Origin: Prostheceraeus crozeri
Lineage: Eukaryota > Platyhelminthes > Polycladida > Euryleptidae
Assembly (NCBI GenBank): GCA_907163375.1
Contig: CAJQUW010003176.1
Span: 1,030,088-1,094,087, forward strand
DNA length: 64,000 bases
Reading direction: 5' to 3'
Shown here one piece after another: positions 30,701 through 42,400 of this stretch (positions within the stretch are counted from its first letter, which is position 1; the number at the start of each line of letters is the position of its first letter). Under the pieces are notes generated by a model. It was not told the DNA's origin. It did not search any database and worked only from the letters and a program-made list of their open reading frames with translations. A program made the translations under genes and the position numbers.

Positions 30701-31971
30701 TCCTCAAAAAAAAAAAAAAAAAAGACAACCACAAAGTTATAGAATTCCGAATTCTATTTTAACGTCAGTGTGACTTAAAGTAAACAGCAGTGGTTTCTTA
30801 GTGGCGATTTTTTCGCTCGATTGGACATTGATCTGTCAAAAATGCTAGATCCATAGATGCAGGGAATGGATAGATGAAATTATTGAAGCCTTTTGCACTT
30901 GCAGATTCTTTCCGCAAGGGGATGTATTGCAAGCTACTTAATCAAGATCATCTGATGTTTCAACCGAAATTGTAGCAACCGTGAATATGTGAACTGCAAG
31001 CCGCTATGTTGCAAACACGCTGCAACTAGTTGCAACCATAGAGTAGGGATAAATAGGTAGGGTAGAGTGTCGACCATGGAGTAAGTACAAAGATATCTAA
31101 TTGTTTAAAAGGGCTAGATGAGAGATAGATGCCTAGATGTGAACCCATTTTAGTACGGTCCTTATCGTGGCAAAAAAGCATTATGGCAATGTTGCGAAAT
31201 TGCTGTTTTGTTGGCTGAACGATGTGCAATGCGACAAAAAGCCTTAGAAATGGCACATGATGTAAAGCATAACTCACTGATACTATATGATAAGTTTCAA
31301 GAATATTCGTTCAGTAGTTTCTCTGAAAGAAACTGTTAAAGATGAGAGCGGTGATACAGCAATTTAGTGCAGTACTATGAATTTGGAAGAAAAAAATGAC
31401 ATGAAGACTGATGAGTATTGATAAACACACAACTCTATCTGTAAATTCATGACTATCAACAATTTCAGTGAGAATTCGAATATTGCACTGAGCAATTGGC
31501 TATTAATAAGGCTCAACCATGTCAACAACGCTCTTCGAGTTTTTCACCAGGCTGAAACTACAACATGGATCCATGTATTGCATATAATTAACAGAGGGCA
31601 TTTTAGGACCAACTGGAATCGATCATCGCATGTCTGTCAATGTCAAAGATGTTGTCAATGTGCATTGTATAACATGTGTAATGTATGTTGTTTGTTTTTA
31701 TTTGCTTAAGCCAATTTTGTATCAAATTTTCTAATAATTCATATTTTTTGTTGTATCAAGTAGCTTCTTACCGCAAAACAACATTCACACGTTAGATTAT
31801 TGCCAAGGTTGGCGATCTCGTTTGGCGTGGCCGGGCAACGGTGCAGGGCACATCAACGATGTATATGTAACTAAAGACATCCATTTACATATGTAGCATC
31901 CATTTACAGTGCGGTGTAGAAAAAATGGACCATCTGAAGGGCCAAAAGTGATACTTATGGTACTTGAATAG
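27756..31971. other. No gene seen; A-run at about 30708-30723
   Basis: About 4.2 kb without recognisable exons or transposase. A pure A-run near 30708-30723 could be the tail of a retroposed sequence, but no body was identified upstream. A small palindrome, CAATGTACACATTATGTACATTG-like, lies near 29720. Confidence 0.35.
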
Positions 31972-32149
31972 TGTTGTAATAGGAGTCAGAGTTAGAACGC
32001 ACGGTAAGCAGACATCTTTATTAGCAGGCTCGTACGAGGTGACTGATCGTATATACAGCGTCAGACAACCGGGCGTAAGCGCACACACGATTCGTCTCTC
32101 TTCGTCCAATGAGAGCACTCGTATCTCCAAGGGAAATCCTATCTCAACA
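31972..32149 (-). repeat. Gypsy-family LTR (3' LTR of a minus-strand fragment)
   Basis: 178 bp. Read on the minus strand it starts TGTTGAGATAGG and ends CTCCTATTACAACA, so it has the TG...CA edges of LTRs. The bases just inside (AGGGGGAGGG on the minus strand) form a purine tract, as expected next to a 3' LTR. It matches the split LTR at 33062-33092 / 54200-54351 almost base for base. Confidence 0.9.
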
Positions 32150-32815
32150 CCCTCCCCCTAAAAAATTTACAACATAGGGGTATATCGAAAGCAGATAACA
32201 AATAGATGAAAAACGCGTACATGACTGAGAGTAAATAGAAACGGAAACAGTAGCTGAAAGTTTACGAAGTAGCTACGGATTAAACGAGTTTAAAATGTAA
32301 CGATCAGGAGGTTGAACACAGCGTTGAGGATATCTGCGAGTTTGAGCACTTTGGCCCATTGGGGCTCCACCGATCGGATGTCCTGAAATCGATCCACTTC
32401 CCCGCAATTTTGACAAGCGTGACACATGCCATGGGCAACCATCGCCGAGCAGGTAGGTATGAGTACCCAAACGACCAGATGTAGTTCTGACAAGAGTTCT
32501 CGAATTCGGAAGGCGTACCCGCTCACCCTGGTGATATACAGGATGTCGGTAACGAACAGTTCGGTAAGTTTCGGTCCTCCTCCTTTGTCGATCCAATTGA
32601 AGATTTGGTTCCCGAATGGGCGTTTCCTTCAGAGTCGGTAGGAAGAGGTTTCGGTTCGTTCTCATTTGCCGACCGTGGAGGAGAGCTGAAGGTATCAATC
32701 CGGTATGAGAGTGAGGGGTCGAACGATAGTTAGCAAGGAATTTCTGTCTGCCTTGTGATGACGTGCGCCCTCGACTAATCAATAGCGTGATTCCTCTCGA
32801 TCGAATGCTCTGCAA
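32150..32815 (-). pseudogene. Gypsy-family pol 3' fragment (integrase C-terminal part)
   Basis: Minus-strand frame with FLANYRSTPHSHTGLIPSAL and LHGRQMRT, the end of Gypsy/Ty3-type integrases, followed by a basic tail. It joins the 3' LTR at 31972-32149. Only the 3' end of this copy is visible; it is a partial fossil of the same family as the plus-strand copy starting at 33062. Confidence 0.85.
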
Positions 32816-33061
32816 GGGCTAATTTCTGTAGTTGAAAAAGAAAAAAAGCTTCTGCAGCATTATTTCAATAATAGATGGGAACCAAATTAGGATAATTTAG
32901 CTTTTCTACTCATAAGATTGTAAAATGACTGCGAATCAAGATACATTTGCCCTGCTGCTTGAAAACTTACTTATGCTTAAAACTTACTTCAAATCACGCT
33001 TTGTTTGACTCTGCATCATATTAGGCCCACCTAGTGCTGGGGAGAATAAGTAAACCATTTG
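32816..33061. other. Spacer between two Gypsy-family copies
   Basis: Short AT-rich sequence with no frame, separating the minus-strand Gypsy fragment from the plus-strand LTR start. Confidence 0.4.
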
Positions 33062-33092
33062 TTGAGATAGGATTTCCCTTGGAGATACGACC
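33062..33092 (+). repeat. First 31 bp of a Gypsy-family 5' LTR, cut by an insertion
   Basis: The 31 bases are identical to the start of the LTR at 31972-32149 (minus strand). The match stops at 33092, where CCCGGG begins, and resumes at 54200. Confidence 0.93.
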
Positions 33093-33109
33093 CGGGACGA
33101 GCAAACCGA

Positions 33110-35238
33110 ATAATTTTGCTAGAAACTTGCTAGCTGTTTGTATTTTTTGTGAAAAATAGAAATTTTGATAAATTCCTACTATGTTTGCTAATTTTGTTAG
33201 AGGCCTACTAGTTTCTAAGCAAAATAATAAAATTATAAAAAACTTTTTAATTTTGTTGAATTTTATGAAATATTAGTCAAATTATCCTAAACATCCTAAA
33301 TGTCAGAACAAAACATTAATTAGATACATGTTTTCAGATAAGATCTGATATGCCATCCAAAACGCAATGTGTTGTCAGGAGCATTAAACTTTTGATTGAC
33401 AAGAATCGATGAGAAATTGTCACAAAAGGCATTGATTCACTAATATCTCCCATTGAAGACCTGTGATTCGATGCTTGGTCAAATGAGCTTGAAAATAAGT
33501 TTCAGCACGAATGTGGCAATCAGATCTTGTTCGAAATTGTATGTTTTACTTCCATATTGCTTGTATGAATCTTGTGTATTATCTTTGTGAAAACTACTCG
33601 ATACGTCATGATATGAGCCTTAAATCGAAGAAACAGTTTAAGTCGTGTGAAATTTCACCGACTCTGAGATCCTATCGAACTGTAGTAATCGCTTCGAACT
33701 TGCTCTAATCGTTCTCAGGAAATGATAGGAATTCCCGTGACGAGAATGCTATATTGGGTGCTATATTTAGAAGTCTGTATAAGGCGCTCAGAGAGTTGCT
33801 ATCATTTCCCGATGTTTCGCGAGTGTGTCACGAGCATGTTGCACGAGTAATCAGTTTTCATGATTATTTCTAAAGCATTACTTTATTCTAATGCATCCCA
33901 ACCTCTGCAATTATCTAATTTATATTTCTGACCTATTCTGAGAAGGGATTATCATGTCTTCAAGATGGTGAGCCTCCCGACTTCGAACATTGCAAAGCAT
34001 TTCTTCGCCGCGCTTTACGTCTATCAGTCAGTTCACGGATTCCTCATGTAGAGTGTGGGTGTGATTCCGCTCGTCGAAGTGAAGACTGACGGCGCAGTTT
34101 TCTCTATTCATTGAAGATAATATGCATGTTGCCATCCTTTGTTTAAGATCATTAGCGTTGATATGAGTGTCCAGATGGAGCGTATATGGTGTGTCACTAT
34201 TATTCAGACATGTGAGTAGCAAATAAATCGTATTTGTAAATCAGGTGTAAAACCAGATGACTTGAAAAAACATTCTAAGCCAACCATTCAAATTATAATG
34301 TCCTTCAATTACCAAATAAAATGTACATTCAGTTAAAGAATTAATCATGTGATTTATCATGATAGGAGATGGAGACTTCGATCCTTGATGATGAGGCATA
34401 TTTCCCAAAAATAGGGGTGGTAAATAAACATTGATTCCTCCATTTAAAAAAAATTGCAAGCGTTCTCCGGATTCTCGAATAGAATCCGCAGCGTATGCGG
34501 CTGCCTTCCAGTGGGTGTTTCATTCGGGAGCTGGTCGGTACGATGATGATAGTGTGGTCCCTCATCAAATCGTATCAAATCATGAGAAAGTTACTTACTC
34601 TGAAATTCATCAGTATATCGAGTATAGAGAGAGAATCCATATTCGATGGACAATCCTCACCATGACAGCGCACACCGCTTAGCAATGTGCACAGCAGTCG
34701 TCCCATGCGTCATTGAATCTACTGAAAATCTATTCTTGAGAGAGAAAGGGATACTAAAAAGTAGTCCACCAATGTGGCATTGAAACTGTCCAAGATACAT
34801 GACTGAAGTGAAGTGGTCGTGCTAAACATCAGGATCACAGGGCTTCTTTCGGACCACACTATTATCGCTGCACCAGCTGGTCGCATTGAAAAAGATTGAA
34901 TCTTCTTTTAATTCGCTGATTGATACTGTCGATAATGTAGCTTGCGTGCACATCTAAACCGTCGTTTGTCAGGCCTACATGCAGGGTTGGCATATTTTTT
35001 TAAACACGAATTTTTGTGGTTTTTTAAATAGGTCAAATGCTTCACTGTATAATTTGGATTTGTGCAAGACATTTGAGGGTACCTTATTGTTACTGATTTC
35101 AGTTAATGGGACATCAAATAATCAGTTATTTGACATCAAATATCAAATCGGATTTTCTGCTTAACCGGCATATGTTATCCACCGTGGGAAATAGTGTTAC
35201 GGATTAATTCGTGCTGTTGTAAATTATTTGGATAATAA
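33110..35238. other. Left body of the CCCGGG-ended element, no gene seen
   Basis: Non-coding. Its start has short repeated words (TTTGCTA, TTGCTAG), as in subterminal regions of DNA transposons. A weak inverted match joins about 34513-34553 (GATAGTGTGGTCC) with about 34852-34880. Confidence 0.4.
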
Positions 35239-35244
35239 AAGATA
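35239..35244. repeat. Polinton target-site duplication, left copy (AAGATA)
   Basis: Identical to 52763-52768. Six bases is the known Polinton/Maverick duplication length. Confidence 0.93.
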
Positions 35245-35663
35245 AGTAGTATATAGTGTGACATCCGGCGCGACGCTTCGCTTCGCTTCGCTTGCGCCGG
35301 ATGTCACACTTTTGCGGGTTTTTTCAAAAAAATCAAAATTTCAAAAATTTCAAAAATTTAGGTAGACTTCAAATTTCACGTGGCCGAAGGGCGAAAATTT
35401 AAGCGTTTTTAAAAATACCCAATTTTCAAATTTTTCAAAATCTCAAATTTGAGAATTACAATTTTCTCGCTTAAATCATGACCGTTCCAGGATACCGAAA
35501 AAATCATAAAAGTTAAGAATCTCAAATTTGAGAATTACAATTTTTACTCCCAAAATCATGACCGTTCCAGGACACCGAAAATCATAAAAGTTAAGATTTT
35601 TAAATTCATGAATTTTATCCATCTTTCAGGTTTTCAAAATATATCATGTGACTAAAAATATTT
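35245..35663 (+). repeat. Polinton left terminal inverted repeat
   Basis: About 419 bp, pairing with 52158-52762. It contains a terminal hairpin (35255-35310) and two copies of a unit built around CATGACCGTTCCAGGA (near 35477 and 35560). The repeat ends in AAATATTT just upstream of the first gene. Confidence 0.93.
35255..35310. repeat. Terminal hairpin with CGCTT-repeat loop, left
   Basis: The 17-bp arms AGTGTGACATCCGGCGC (35255-35271) and their complement (35294-35310) are perfect. The 22-base loop is made of CGCTT pentamers. The right-end counterpart has a 32-base loop. Confidence 0.9.
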
Positions 35664-35671
35664 CTTTAAAA

Positions 35672-36415
35672 ATGGAAGAAACAAAAGTGGATGAAACAAA
35701 AGTGGAAGAAACCGCAAGAATATATCCTTCGTTATCATATGAACGTAGTTCTACTTTAATGGACATTGAAAAAATGAACATTGAAAAAATGAACAAAGAA
35801 AAACACAAAGATAGAGTACGCTATATGAAAGATAAAGAATCTCAATTATTATTAAGATTAGAGCATTATAAAAAATTAAGAAAGAGATGGAGTAAAGTTA
35901 AGAATGTAACACAAGGAATTGGCATATTCTTAACAATAAGTTTAGGTGCTTTAACAATTGTTATATGTTCAGGTGTTTTAGTAATTCCAGTAGTTGCTAC
36001 AGCTTTAACAGGTACGGGTGTTTTTGCAACTTCACTTGTTACAATGTTAGATAAATCTTTAATAACTAAGAAACGTAAATCATTAAAAACTAAGCATTTA
36101 CATATTAAAGAAGTCTATGATAAACTACACTACTACTTTCAAAGAGTATGTGATGATAATGTTATTACGTTAGATGAGATTGAAAAATTTGATCAAATAG
36201 CTAATGAAGTAAATCAAATATCATTTCAATTACAGTCCGAAAAAGTTGATGATAAGAATAAACAGGATGGCAAAATTTCTAGTGATGGTAAAACTTTTAC
36301 TGGTGGTAAAATTTCTAATGAAGAAAATGATAAAATTTTTTTAGAAGAGCTAAAAACTTTAAGCGAAAATTTAAGCAAAACTTTATTAAACAAAACTTTA
36401 TTAAACAAAACTTAA
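35672..36415 (+). CDS. Polinton gene of unknown function with membrane segment
   Basis: 247 residues from ATG 35672, preceded by TTTAAAA. The charged N-terminus has near-repeats (METTKV-like ETKVDETKVEETA, and IEKMNIEKMN). A central hydrophobic stretch of about 45 residues (GIGIFLTISLGALTIVICSG onward) could span a membrane twice. The C-terminal half is charged with Gly/Lys repeats (GGKISNEEN) and ends LLNKTLLNKT. I do not recognise the family. It is the first gene inside the left inverted repeat, the position of an early or membrane-acting gene; that role is inference only. Confidence 0.6.
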   Translation: MEETKVDETKVEETARIYPSLSYERSSTLMDIEKMNIEKMNKEKHKDRVRYMKDKESQLLLRLEHYKKLRKRWSKVKNVTQGIGIFLTISLGALTIVICSGVLVIPVVATALTGTGVFATSLVTMLDKSLITKKRKSLKTKHLHIKEVYDKLHYYFQRVCDDNVITLDEIEKFDQIANEVNQISFQLQSEKVDDKNKQDGKISSDGKTFTGGKISNEENDKIFLEELKTLSENLSKTLLNKTLLNKT

Positions 36416-36536
36416 AAAGAGAAAACTTTAAACGAAAAGATGTCAAACAACAAAGCAATAAAAAAATAATTTGTTCAGTAAAATGTTTTTGCTGTATTCC
36501 AATGTTACCACAAAATTCAAATATTATATTTTAAAA

Positions 36537-37367
36537 ATGGATAAAATTAGAGCTGATAATTTTAAAAGAATAAAACAATTAGAAGAGTTAATAAAACAAA
36601 GAAATATTATGAAAGAAAATCATCTTCAACATAGAATGATAAAAGCTGGTATTCAATCTGATATGTTTGAAAAAATGCAGCAAACCGAACAAGTAAAAAC
36701 TGATTTTGAGAAAACTATGAAACCATTTAAAACTCTTGAAAAAGAAAGTACAAATAATGATAAACAAATTGATATAACAGATCCAGAGCACAAAACTATA
36801 TTAGATGACTATGGATTACTAGAATCAAACATTAATAAGAAATTACCAAAATCTATGCAATTTGAACATTCTATCTCATTTATAGATGGAAAAACAATAC
36901 CTAGATTTTATCTCGGTCAAAAAGAAATATTTCCACGACCTTTTCGAGGTTTAATTTTTTCACCAGATAAATCTCCTTTTAATTTAGATAGAAATTTTGT
37001 TAATCTTTTAAGAGGAGCAGATTTAAATAATTATGCTGTAGAAGATCTCATAAAATGTAAAGCTATGTTAGACAGAGTTGGTGCAGTAAAATCTCTTAGA
37101 CGTTATAAACAATTAGAAAATTTATTATCATCGGGAGTTAAAGTAGGGAAAGGTTTATCTGAAAAACAGAAAACAGAAACAACTATATTTTTACCAGATG
37201 ATCCACAAGAATTACTAAATAGATTAAATATTTTAATATCGGCAATAAAAGAAGGACATAATTCTAGTTTCAATGAAATTCATGCTATATTGAAAAGACT
37301 GTTAGAAAAGAAGATTCTAAATGAAGAGGATTATAAAAGTGTAGCTGAAATATGTTGTTGTTTTTAA
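36537..37367 (+). CDS. Polinton gene of unknown function (about 276 aa)
   Basis: ATG 36537 (MDKIRADNFKRIKQLEELIK) follows TATTTTAAAA; an upstream in-frame ATG at 36483 is possible. The N-terminal third is predicted coiled coil. The middle holds SMQFEHSISFIDGKTIPRFY and RPFRGLIFSPDKSPFN. The end (LNILISAIKEGHNSSFNEIH, AILKRLLEKKILNEEDYKSV) resembles a short helical tail I associate from memory with uncharacterised genes of animal Polintons. No function is assigned. Confidence 0.6.
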   Translation: MDKIRADNFKRIKQLEELIKQRNIMKENHLQHRMIKAGIQSDMFEKMQQTEQVKTDFEKTMKPFKTLEKESTNNDKQIDITDPEHKTILDDYGLLESNINKKLPKSMQFEHSISFIDGKTIPRFYLGQKEIFPRPFRGLIFSPDKSPFNLDRNFVNLLRGADLNNYAVEDLIKCKAMLDRVGAVKSLRRYKQLENLLSSGVKVGKGLSEKQKTETTIFLPDDPQELLNRLNILISAIKEGHNSSFNEIHAILKRLLEKKILNEEDYKSVAEICCCF

Positions 37368-37424
37368 TTTTTTATAAAAAGAATATTTCATAAAAAAATA
37401 TTTATTTAATTTTTTAGTTTAAAA

Positions 37425-38213
37425 ATGTGTTCAGCAGATTTAGACAAAATTAATAATCATTTAGAAAATTTAACAGAGATTTTGGGTTCATCAAAATTTA
37501 GTTCGACGTTGAAAGTTATAACAACTACTTCATCACACACTTGTAATTTAGAACCCATTCTACATTTGGAACAAAATAAAAATTATCAAATTGCATTGAC
37601 TAGTTTCTCTACATTTAACACTATACAAAACGTTATCAAAGATGTGAATGATCAATTTAGATATTCTACTGTTAAAGGTAAAACATGGAAAATACTAACT
37701 TTTCTTCCTGGTTCTTACGAAGTTGAATCAATATCAAATGAAATTAAGAGACATTTAGGTATACCATTTAAAGATAAGAAACAATTACATTTTGCAGTTG
37801 AACCGGCAGTTAATAAATTTTCTCTTACTTTAGACGAAAATCATCAAGTTGATTTTAATCATGATAGATCATTGTCAAAGCTATTAGGATTTAATAAACA
37901 AACTTATAGTCAAGGTTATCATTTAGGTGAGAAGATTCCAAAAATAACTGAAATAAATTCAATTGTTGTACATTGTGACATTATTGAAGGAGGATATGTA
38001 AATGGTAAATTATCAAATTTAATATTCAGTTTTCCAGCTTTTACTGTACCCATTGGTTATAGACTAAATGTAATTCCACAAACATTAATATATTTCCCTA
38101 TTACAAGAAAAACTATTAACAACATTAACAAGAGAATCACTGATGAAAAAGGACAAGAAATAAATTTTGGAGGTGAAGAAATTATGATAGATCTTTTGGT
38201 TCGGGAGGTATAA
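37425..38213 (+). CDS. Minor capsid protein (penton, single jelly roll)
   Basis: 262 residues. It matches Polinton minor capsid proteins in pattern: NYQIALTSFSTFNTIQNV, the LPGSYEVESISNEIKRHL motif, a SLSKLLGF block, NSIVVHCDIIEGGYVNGK and a C-terminal EINFGGEEIMIDLLV strand. Family members occupy the five-fold vertices of the particle. It is followed by the packaging ATPase, as often in the family. A short GC-rich hairpin (38203-38219) overlaps its stop codon. Confidence 0.87.
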   Translation: MCSADLDKINNHLENLTEILGSSKFSSTLKVITTTSSHTCNLEPILHLEQNKNYQIALTSFSTFNTIQNVIKDVNDQFRYSTVKGKTWKILTFLPGSYEVESISNEIKRHLGIPFKDKKQLHFAVEPAVNKFSLTLDENHQVDFNHDRSLSKLLGFNKQTYSQGYHLGEKIPKITEINSIVVHCDIIEGGYVNGKLSNLIFSFPAFTVPIGYRLNVIPQTLIYFPITRKTINNINKRITDEKGQEINFGGEEIMIDLLVREV

Positions 38214-38296
38214 ACTCCCACGCGAAGCTAGAGAAGTTTAATTTTCTTCTTCTTTAAAAATAAAAATAAAATAAAAATAAATTTTTTTATTAAAAA

Positions 38297-39064
38297 ATGA
38301 GTGAAGTACCCCCATTAAATAAAAAGAAACTTAAATTTAATCATCATCCAAATTTATCTAATAAAGTTTTGTCAGTTATTTGTGGAAGATCAGGATGTGG
38401 AAAAACATATCTATTATTTAAAATTTTAACGACTCCAAATTTTTTGGATTATAACAATCTTATAATTTATACAACAACGGCAGAACAACCCGTCTATCAA
38501 TTTTTAAAATATGGATTTGAAAATAATCTTAAAAAAACAGCAATTGCTTCATTATTCAAAGAATATGAAAAATCTGAAGATGAAGAAGAAATAAGTTCGT
38601 GGTGTGAAGAAGCAGCAAAAAATAATCAGTTAGTAGAATCTAATAAAAATAAGCATATAAAAATACAATTAATAGATGATAGTGGTAATATGCAAGATCC
38701 TAGTAAACTAGATAAAACAATGAAACATTGTGTAATTTTTGATGATTGTGTTAATGATAGAAATCAGTCAGTTCAGAGAAATTATTTCACAAGAGGTAGA
38801 CATAATAACTGTAGTGTATTTTATTTAACACAAAGTATGTATTCATTAGACGGAAGTGTTATTAGAAAGAATGCAAATATATTTATACTATTTGAAATAA
38901 ATGCAAGAAACTTAAGTGATTTGTTAAGAGATTTATGTGTAAGAAATAAAGATGAATTTAAACAATCGTGTAATAATGCTTGGTCAAAAGATTATGGATT
39001 CATTACAATTAATATTGATAAAAAAATTCATGAAAGAGTTATAGAAAATATTTTCGAGGAGTGA
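38297..39064 (+). CDS. FtsK/HerA-type genome-packaging ATPase
   Basis: 255 residues. Walker A is VICGRSGCGKTYLL (about residues 27-40). Walker B is HCVIFDDC (about 148-155). SVFYLTQSMYS follows as the Gln-containing sensor segment, and ANIFILFEI after it. This is the pattern of A32-like packaging ATPases of Polintons, virophages and adintoviruses, which pump DNA into preformed capsids. The start context is TTTTTTATTAAAAAATG. Confidence 0.93.
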   Translation: MSEVPPLNKKKLKFNHHPNLSNKVLSVICGRSGCGKTYLLFKILTTPNFLDYNNLIIYTTTAEQPVYQFLKYGFENNLKKTAIASLFKEYEKSEDEEEISSWCEEAAKNNQLVESNKNKHIKIQLIDDSGNMQDPSKLDKTMKHCVIFDDCVNDRNQSVQRNYFTRGRHNNCSVFYLTQSMYSLDGSVIRKNANIFILFEINARNLSDLLRDLCVRNKDEFKQSCNNAWSKDYGFITINIDKKIHERVIENIFEE

Positions 39065-39139
39065 TCGAACGGAGTGACCGAACGGAGTGACCGAATAATT
39101 TTTTCTTATAAATTTTTTGTTAATAAAAATTAAAAAAAT

Positions 39140-39469
39140 ATGTTGAATGATTATAAGATAGAGCATGTACCAGTTTTAAAAGATTATCGTCATCCTACAA
39201 ATCCTGTAAATCCGAAGAAAGAAGTTAGATTTTATTATCATCATAAATACGTAGCGCTCGTTACAGATTATAAAACAAAACATGGTATTAAACCGTGTGT
39301 TAAAACAAAAGACTTTCCACTTTGTTTAAGAAGTTTCCGAGTATTTTTGGCGTATAATAATTTATGGTGGTTGGTTAAGAAAGAACATTTAACAGCACAT
39401 GAATTAGAAACATTACATCAATTACATATTCCTGTGTATATGCAAAAACGGAACCGAGGTTCTATGTAA
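39140..39469 (+). CDS. Small Polinton gene of unknown function (109 aa)
   Basis: MLNDYKIEHVPVLKDYRHPT to VYMQKRNRGSM. Basic and rich in His, Tyr and Trp (YNNLWWLVKKEHLTAHELET); no membrane segment. Lies between the ATPase and the polymerase with its own AT-rich leader. Not recognised. Confidence 0.5.
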   Translation: MLNDYKIEHVPVLKDYRHPTNPVNPKKEVRFYYHHKYVALVTDYKTKHGIKPCVKTKDFPLCLRSFRVFLAYNNLWWLVKKEHLTAHELETLHQLHIPVYMQKRNRGSM

Positions 39470-39494
39470 AAATTCATTTTTTCTTTTAAAAAAT

Positions 39495-42400
39495 ATGAAT
39501 CGTGAAATTTCTCTCGGACAAACGTCTAGGATTGATGAATTAATCAAGAAACAAACTGCTGAGTTTGATGCGCAAATTAAACATAGTAAACGTATTAAAA
39601 AACAGAAACGTACTAGGCGTAGTATTAGACGTAATACTAAAAAACAGAAACGTGGAACAAAAGAAATATTAGAAACTCCTATTAGTGATATCTTTTTCGA
39701 TGATAGAATTAAGGATGAACTTGGTGATGATTTATGTAATTTATTTAATCCAAATGAAATTAAATATGAAAATGTATCTTTTATTAATGTAGTAAATGAT
39801 ATGCGGAAACTTTTAGCAAATGGTAAAATTATTAATTTACTTGGAAAAGTTGTTAAAGATCAGGAAAATATAATTCAAAATTTTTACGTAACCTTCTATA
39901 ATAAAAAATCATTTGAAACATGGTTTTCGAATCTGGATGAGAAATCCGATGCTAACGAATGGATTTTTACAGGTAATATTAAATATGAAGATTTTGGAAT
40001 GAAGTTAGTACAAAGATCGCATAGAGGGGCAGGGATTAATATGAAATATAGAATCAAAGAATATTTCGGTGAATATTGTTATATTCCTTCTGAAGATTTT
40101 TGTTTTATTAAATGTTATAATGTTTTACGAGGTTTTAATGAAGAACAAGGAGAAATGATGGAAGAAATGTTTAATAATTTTTTATATAAAGAGAAAGCCA
40201 CATCTAGAACAGGAGTAATGTCAAACTGCAAATTTTCTCAATTCAATAAATATTTTGGAGAATGTGTTCAATATTATAGTCCTGCCAATCGTCATTTAAA
40301 TCCTAGAGGAATTGAAACGTTTCATAATTATGTTTATTACAATTATTTTCACACAGGTTCAACAATTGGTCACTATTGTTTAATTAATAAATCTCATAAA
40401 TTAAAAGCTATTAGAGAAATTGAAAATAATTTCAAACCCATATATAAAACAGTTACTGATGAAAATCTAACAACGCGTCCATATAAAATCATAACAAAGA
40501 AAAAAATTGACTATGGTTCAACATATATTTGGGATCTCGAAACTTTTCCTGATCCTAACTGTTCAACAGCTCATCCTATTCCTTATGCTGTAGGAGCTAT
40601 TAATTTTAATAAATTTATATGTTGTTTACCGAAACAAAGATTGAAAGAATTAGAAACACGTTTGTTAAGTGATATGATTAAAATTAAACGATCAAAAGAT
40701 GAAGATGAAATTAAAAAACTTAAAAAACAGATTAATGAGTATAATAATTTAACTGAATTAGAATTTAATAAACTTCAAAATTGTGTGAAAATATTTACGA
40801 GAACTGAGGATGATGAATGTTCGATCGGGGGAAACCCAGAGGATGTATGTCCGATCCATCAATTTTTTAAAACTCTTGGAAAATTTAATTATTCGAGAGT
40901 AACTTTAATAGCTCACAATTCATCAGGTTTTGATTCCTATTTTCCGATAAAAGCTAATTTTAAATTATCTAAACCGCCTTTTAAAACTTCAAGAGGAATA
41001 TTGACTGCTTCATTACAAAATCCTTATACAACTGAATGTGTTAGTAGATACCTCCAAAAATCTCTTAGATTTAAAAACAATATGAAAAAAGATTCACCTT
41101 CAGGTAAATTAGCACTTCAAACTATTATAATGAAATGTAGTTATCAACATGTAAAAACAAGTCTTTCTAAATGGTGTGAGAATTTTAAAATTCCTACGAA
41201 TGTGTGCAAATTAGATTATGAAATTGGAGACATAACACATGAAAATTATAAAGAAAAAGAAATTGAATGGAGACCATATTTAGTTAACGATATTCTTTCC
41301 TTAGCTTTTTGTATCTACAAATATAATAATGTTATGCGAGATTTAGTTGGTGAAGATATAACTACTAATTTGACATCCTCTGCTTTAACATTTAACGGTT
41401 GGATGAAAAGCGTACAAAATGACAATATAAATATTCATTCTCATATAGATTTATGGGCTAGAAATTATATTAGAAAATCTGTTAAAGGTGGAAGAGTTTC
41501 AGCAAATATAAGAAAATACATATCGCTATTTTGTAGCATCTTGTTACCAATATTAAAACAGTATTTACCTGGTCGCTGCGCTGGGGGGACTTTGTCCCTT
41601 GGTCGCTACGCTGGTGGGGCTTTGTCCCCTGGAAGTAATTTAATAGATTTAATGAAACAGTATCGAGATTTAGGAGATAAAACTGAAATTTGTAAGAAAA
41701 TTTCAAATCAACTACTTGAACAAAAAATGAATTTCTAATGGCTTTTGATGCAACATCTTTATATCCATCAGCTATGTATGATGAAAATTCAGAATACCCT
41801 AAAGCTGAATCAGCTAGAAAATTTCGTCAAGAAGAAGAGCGGGAAATAGTATATAAATTTAATACTCAAACATTTAGACCTAAAACTGGAATATTCTCTG
41901 TTGTGTTTCAATATCCGAATGATATGTTTTTCCAACCAGTTCCTATAAAAGATAAAGTTAAAAATCAAAATAATAATTCTCATGTAAAAGTAATCAGGTT
42001 TAGAAATGGTATATGTTATGATGTATTAACTTCTAATGACATACAAGAAATTGTTAGATGTGGGGGGAAAATCTTACATATTACTGATGGTATAATTTAT
42101 GAAAGAAATTATCAAGTTTCACCATTTCGAAATTATATTGAAAAACATTTTAATTTGAGAAAAAGATATAAAACTGAAGGAAATACTGTAGGTGATGAGT
42201 TAATTAAATTATTGATGAATTCGCTATATGGCAAAACTGTGCCAAAAGATATAACCACTAAATATCATTTATGGAATGAGAATACATTGAGAAAAAATTT
42301 CACTCAAGAAGTAAAAGATTATGAAAAATTAAATGATGAACAATATTTAGCGAAAGTAGAAATGGAAGATGATGAATTTCTCAAAACTAATATTGTAAAA

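Noticed and set aside
31885-32161. Short open frames on both strands
   Set aside because: They lie in the LTR and do not match any protein pattern; the same frame recurs in the other LTR copy at 54184-54396.
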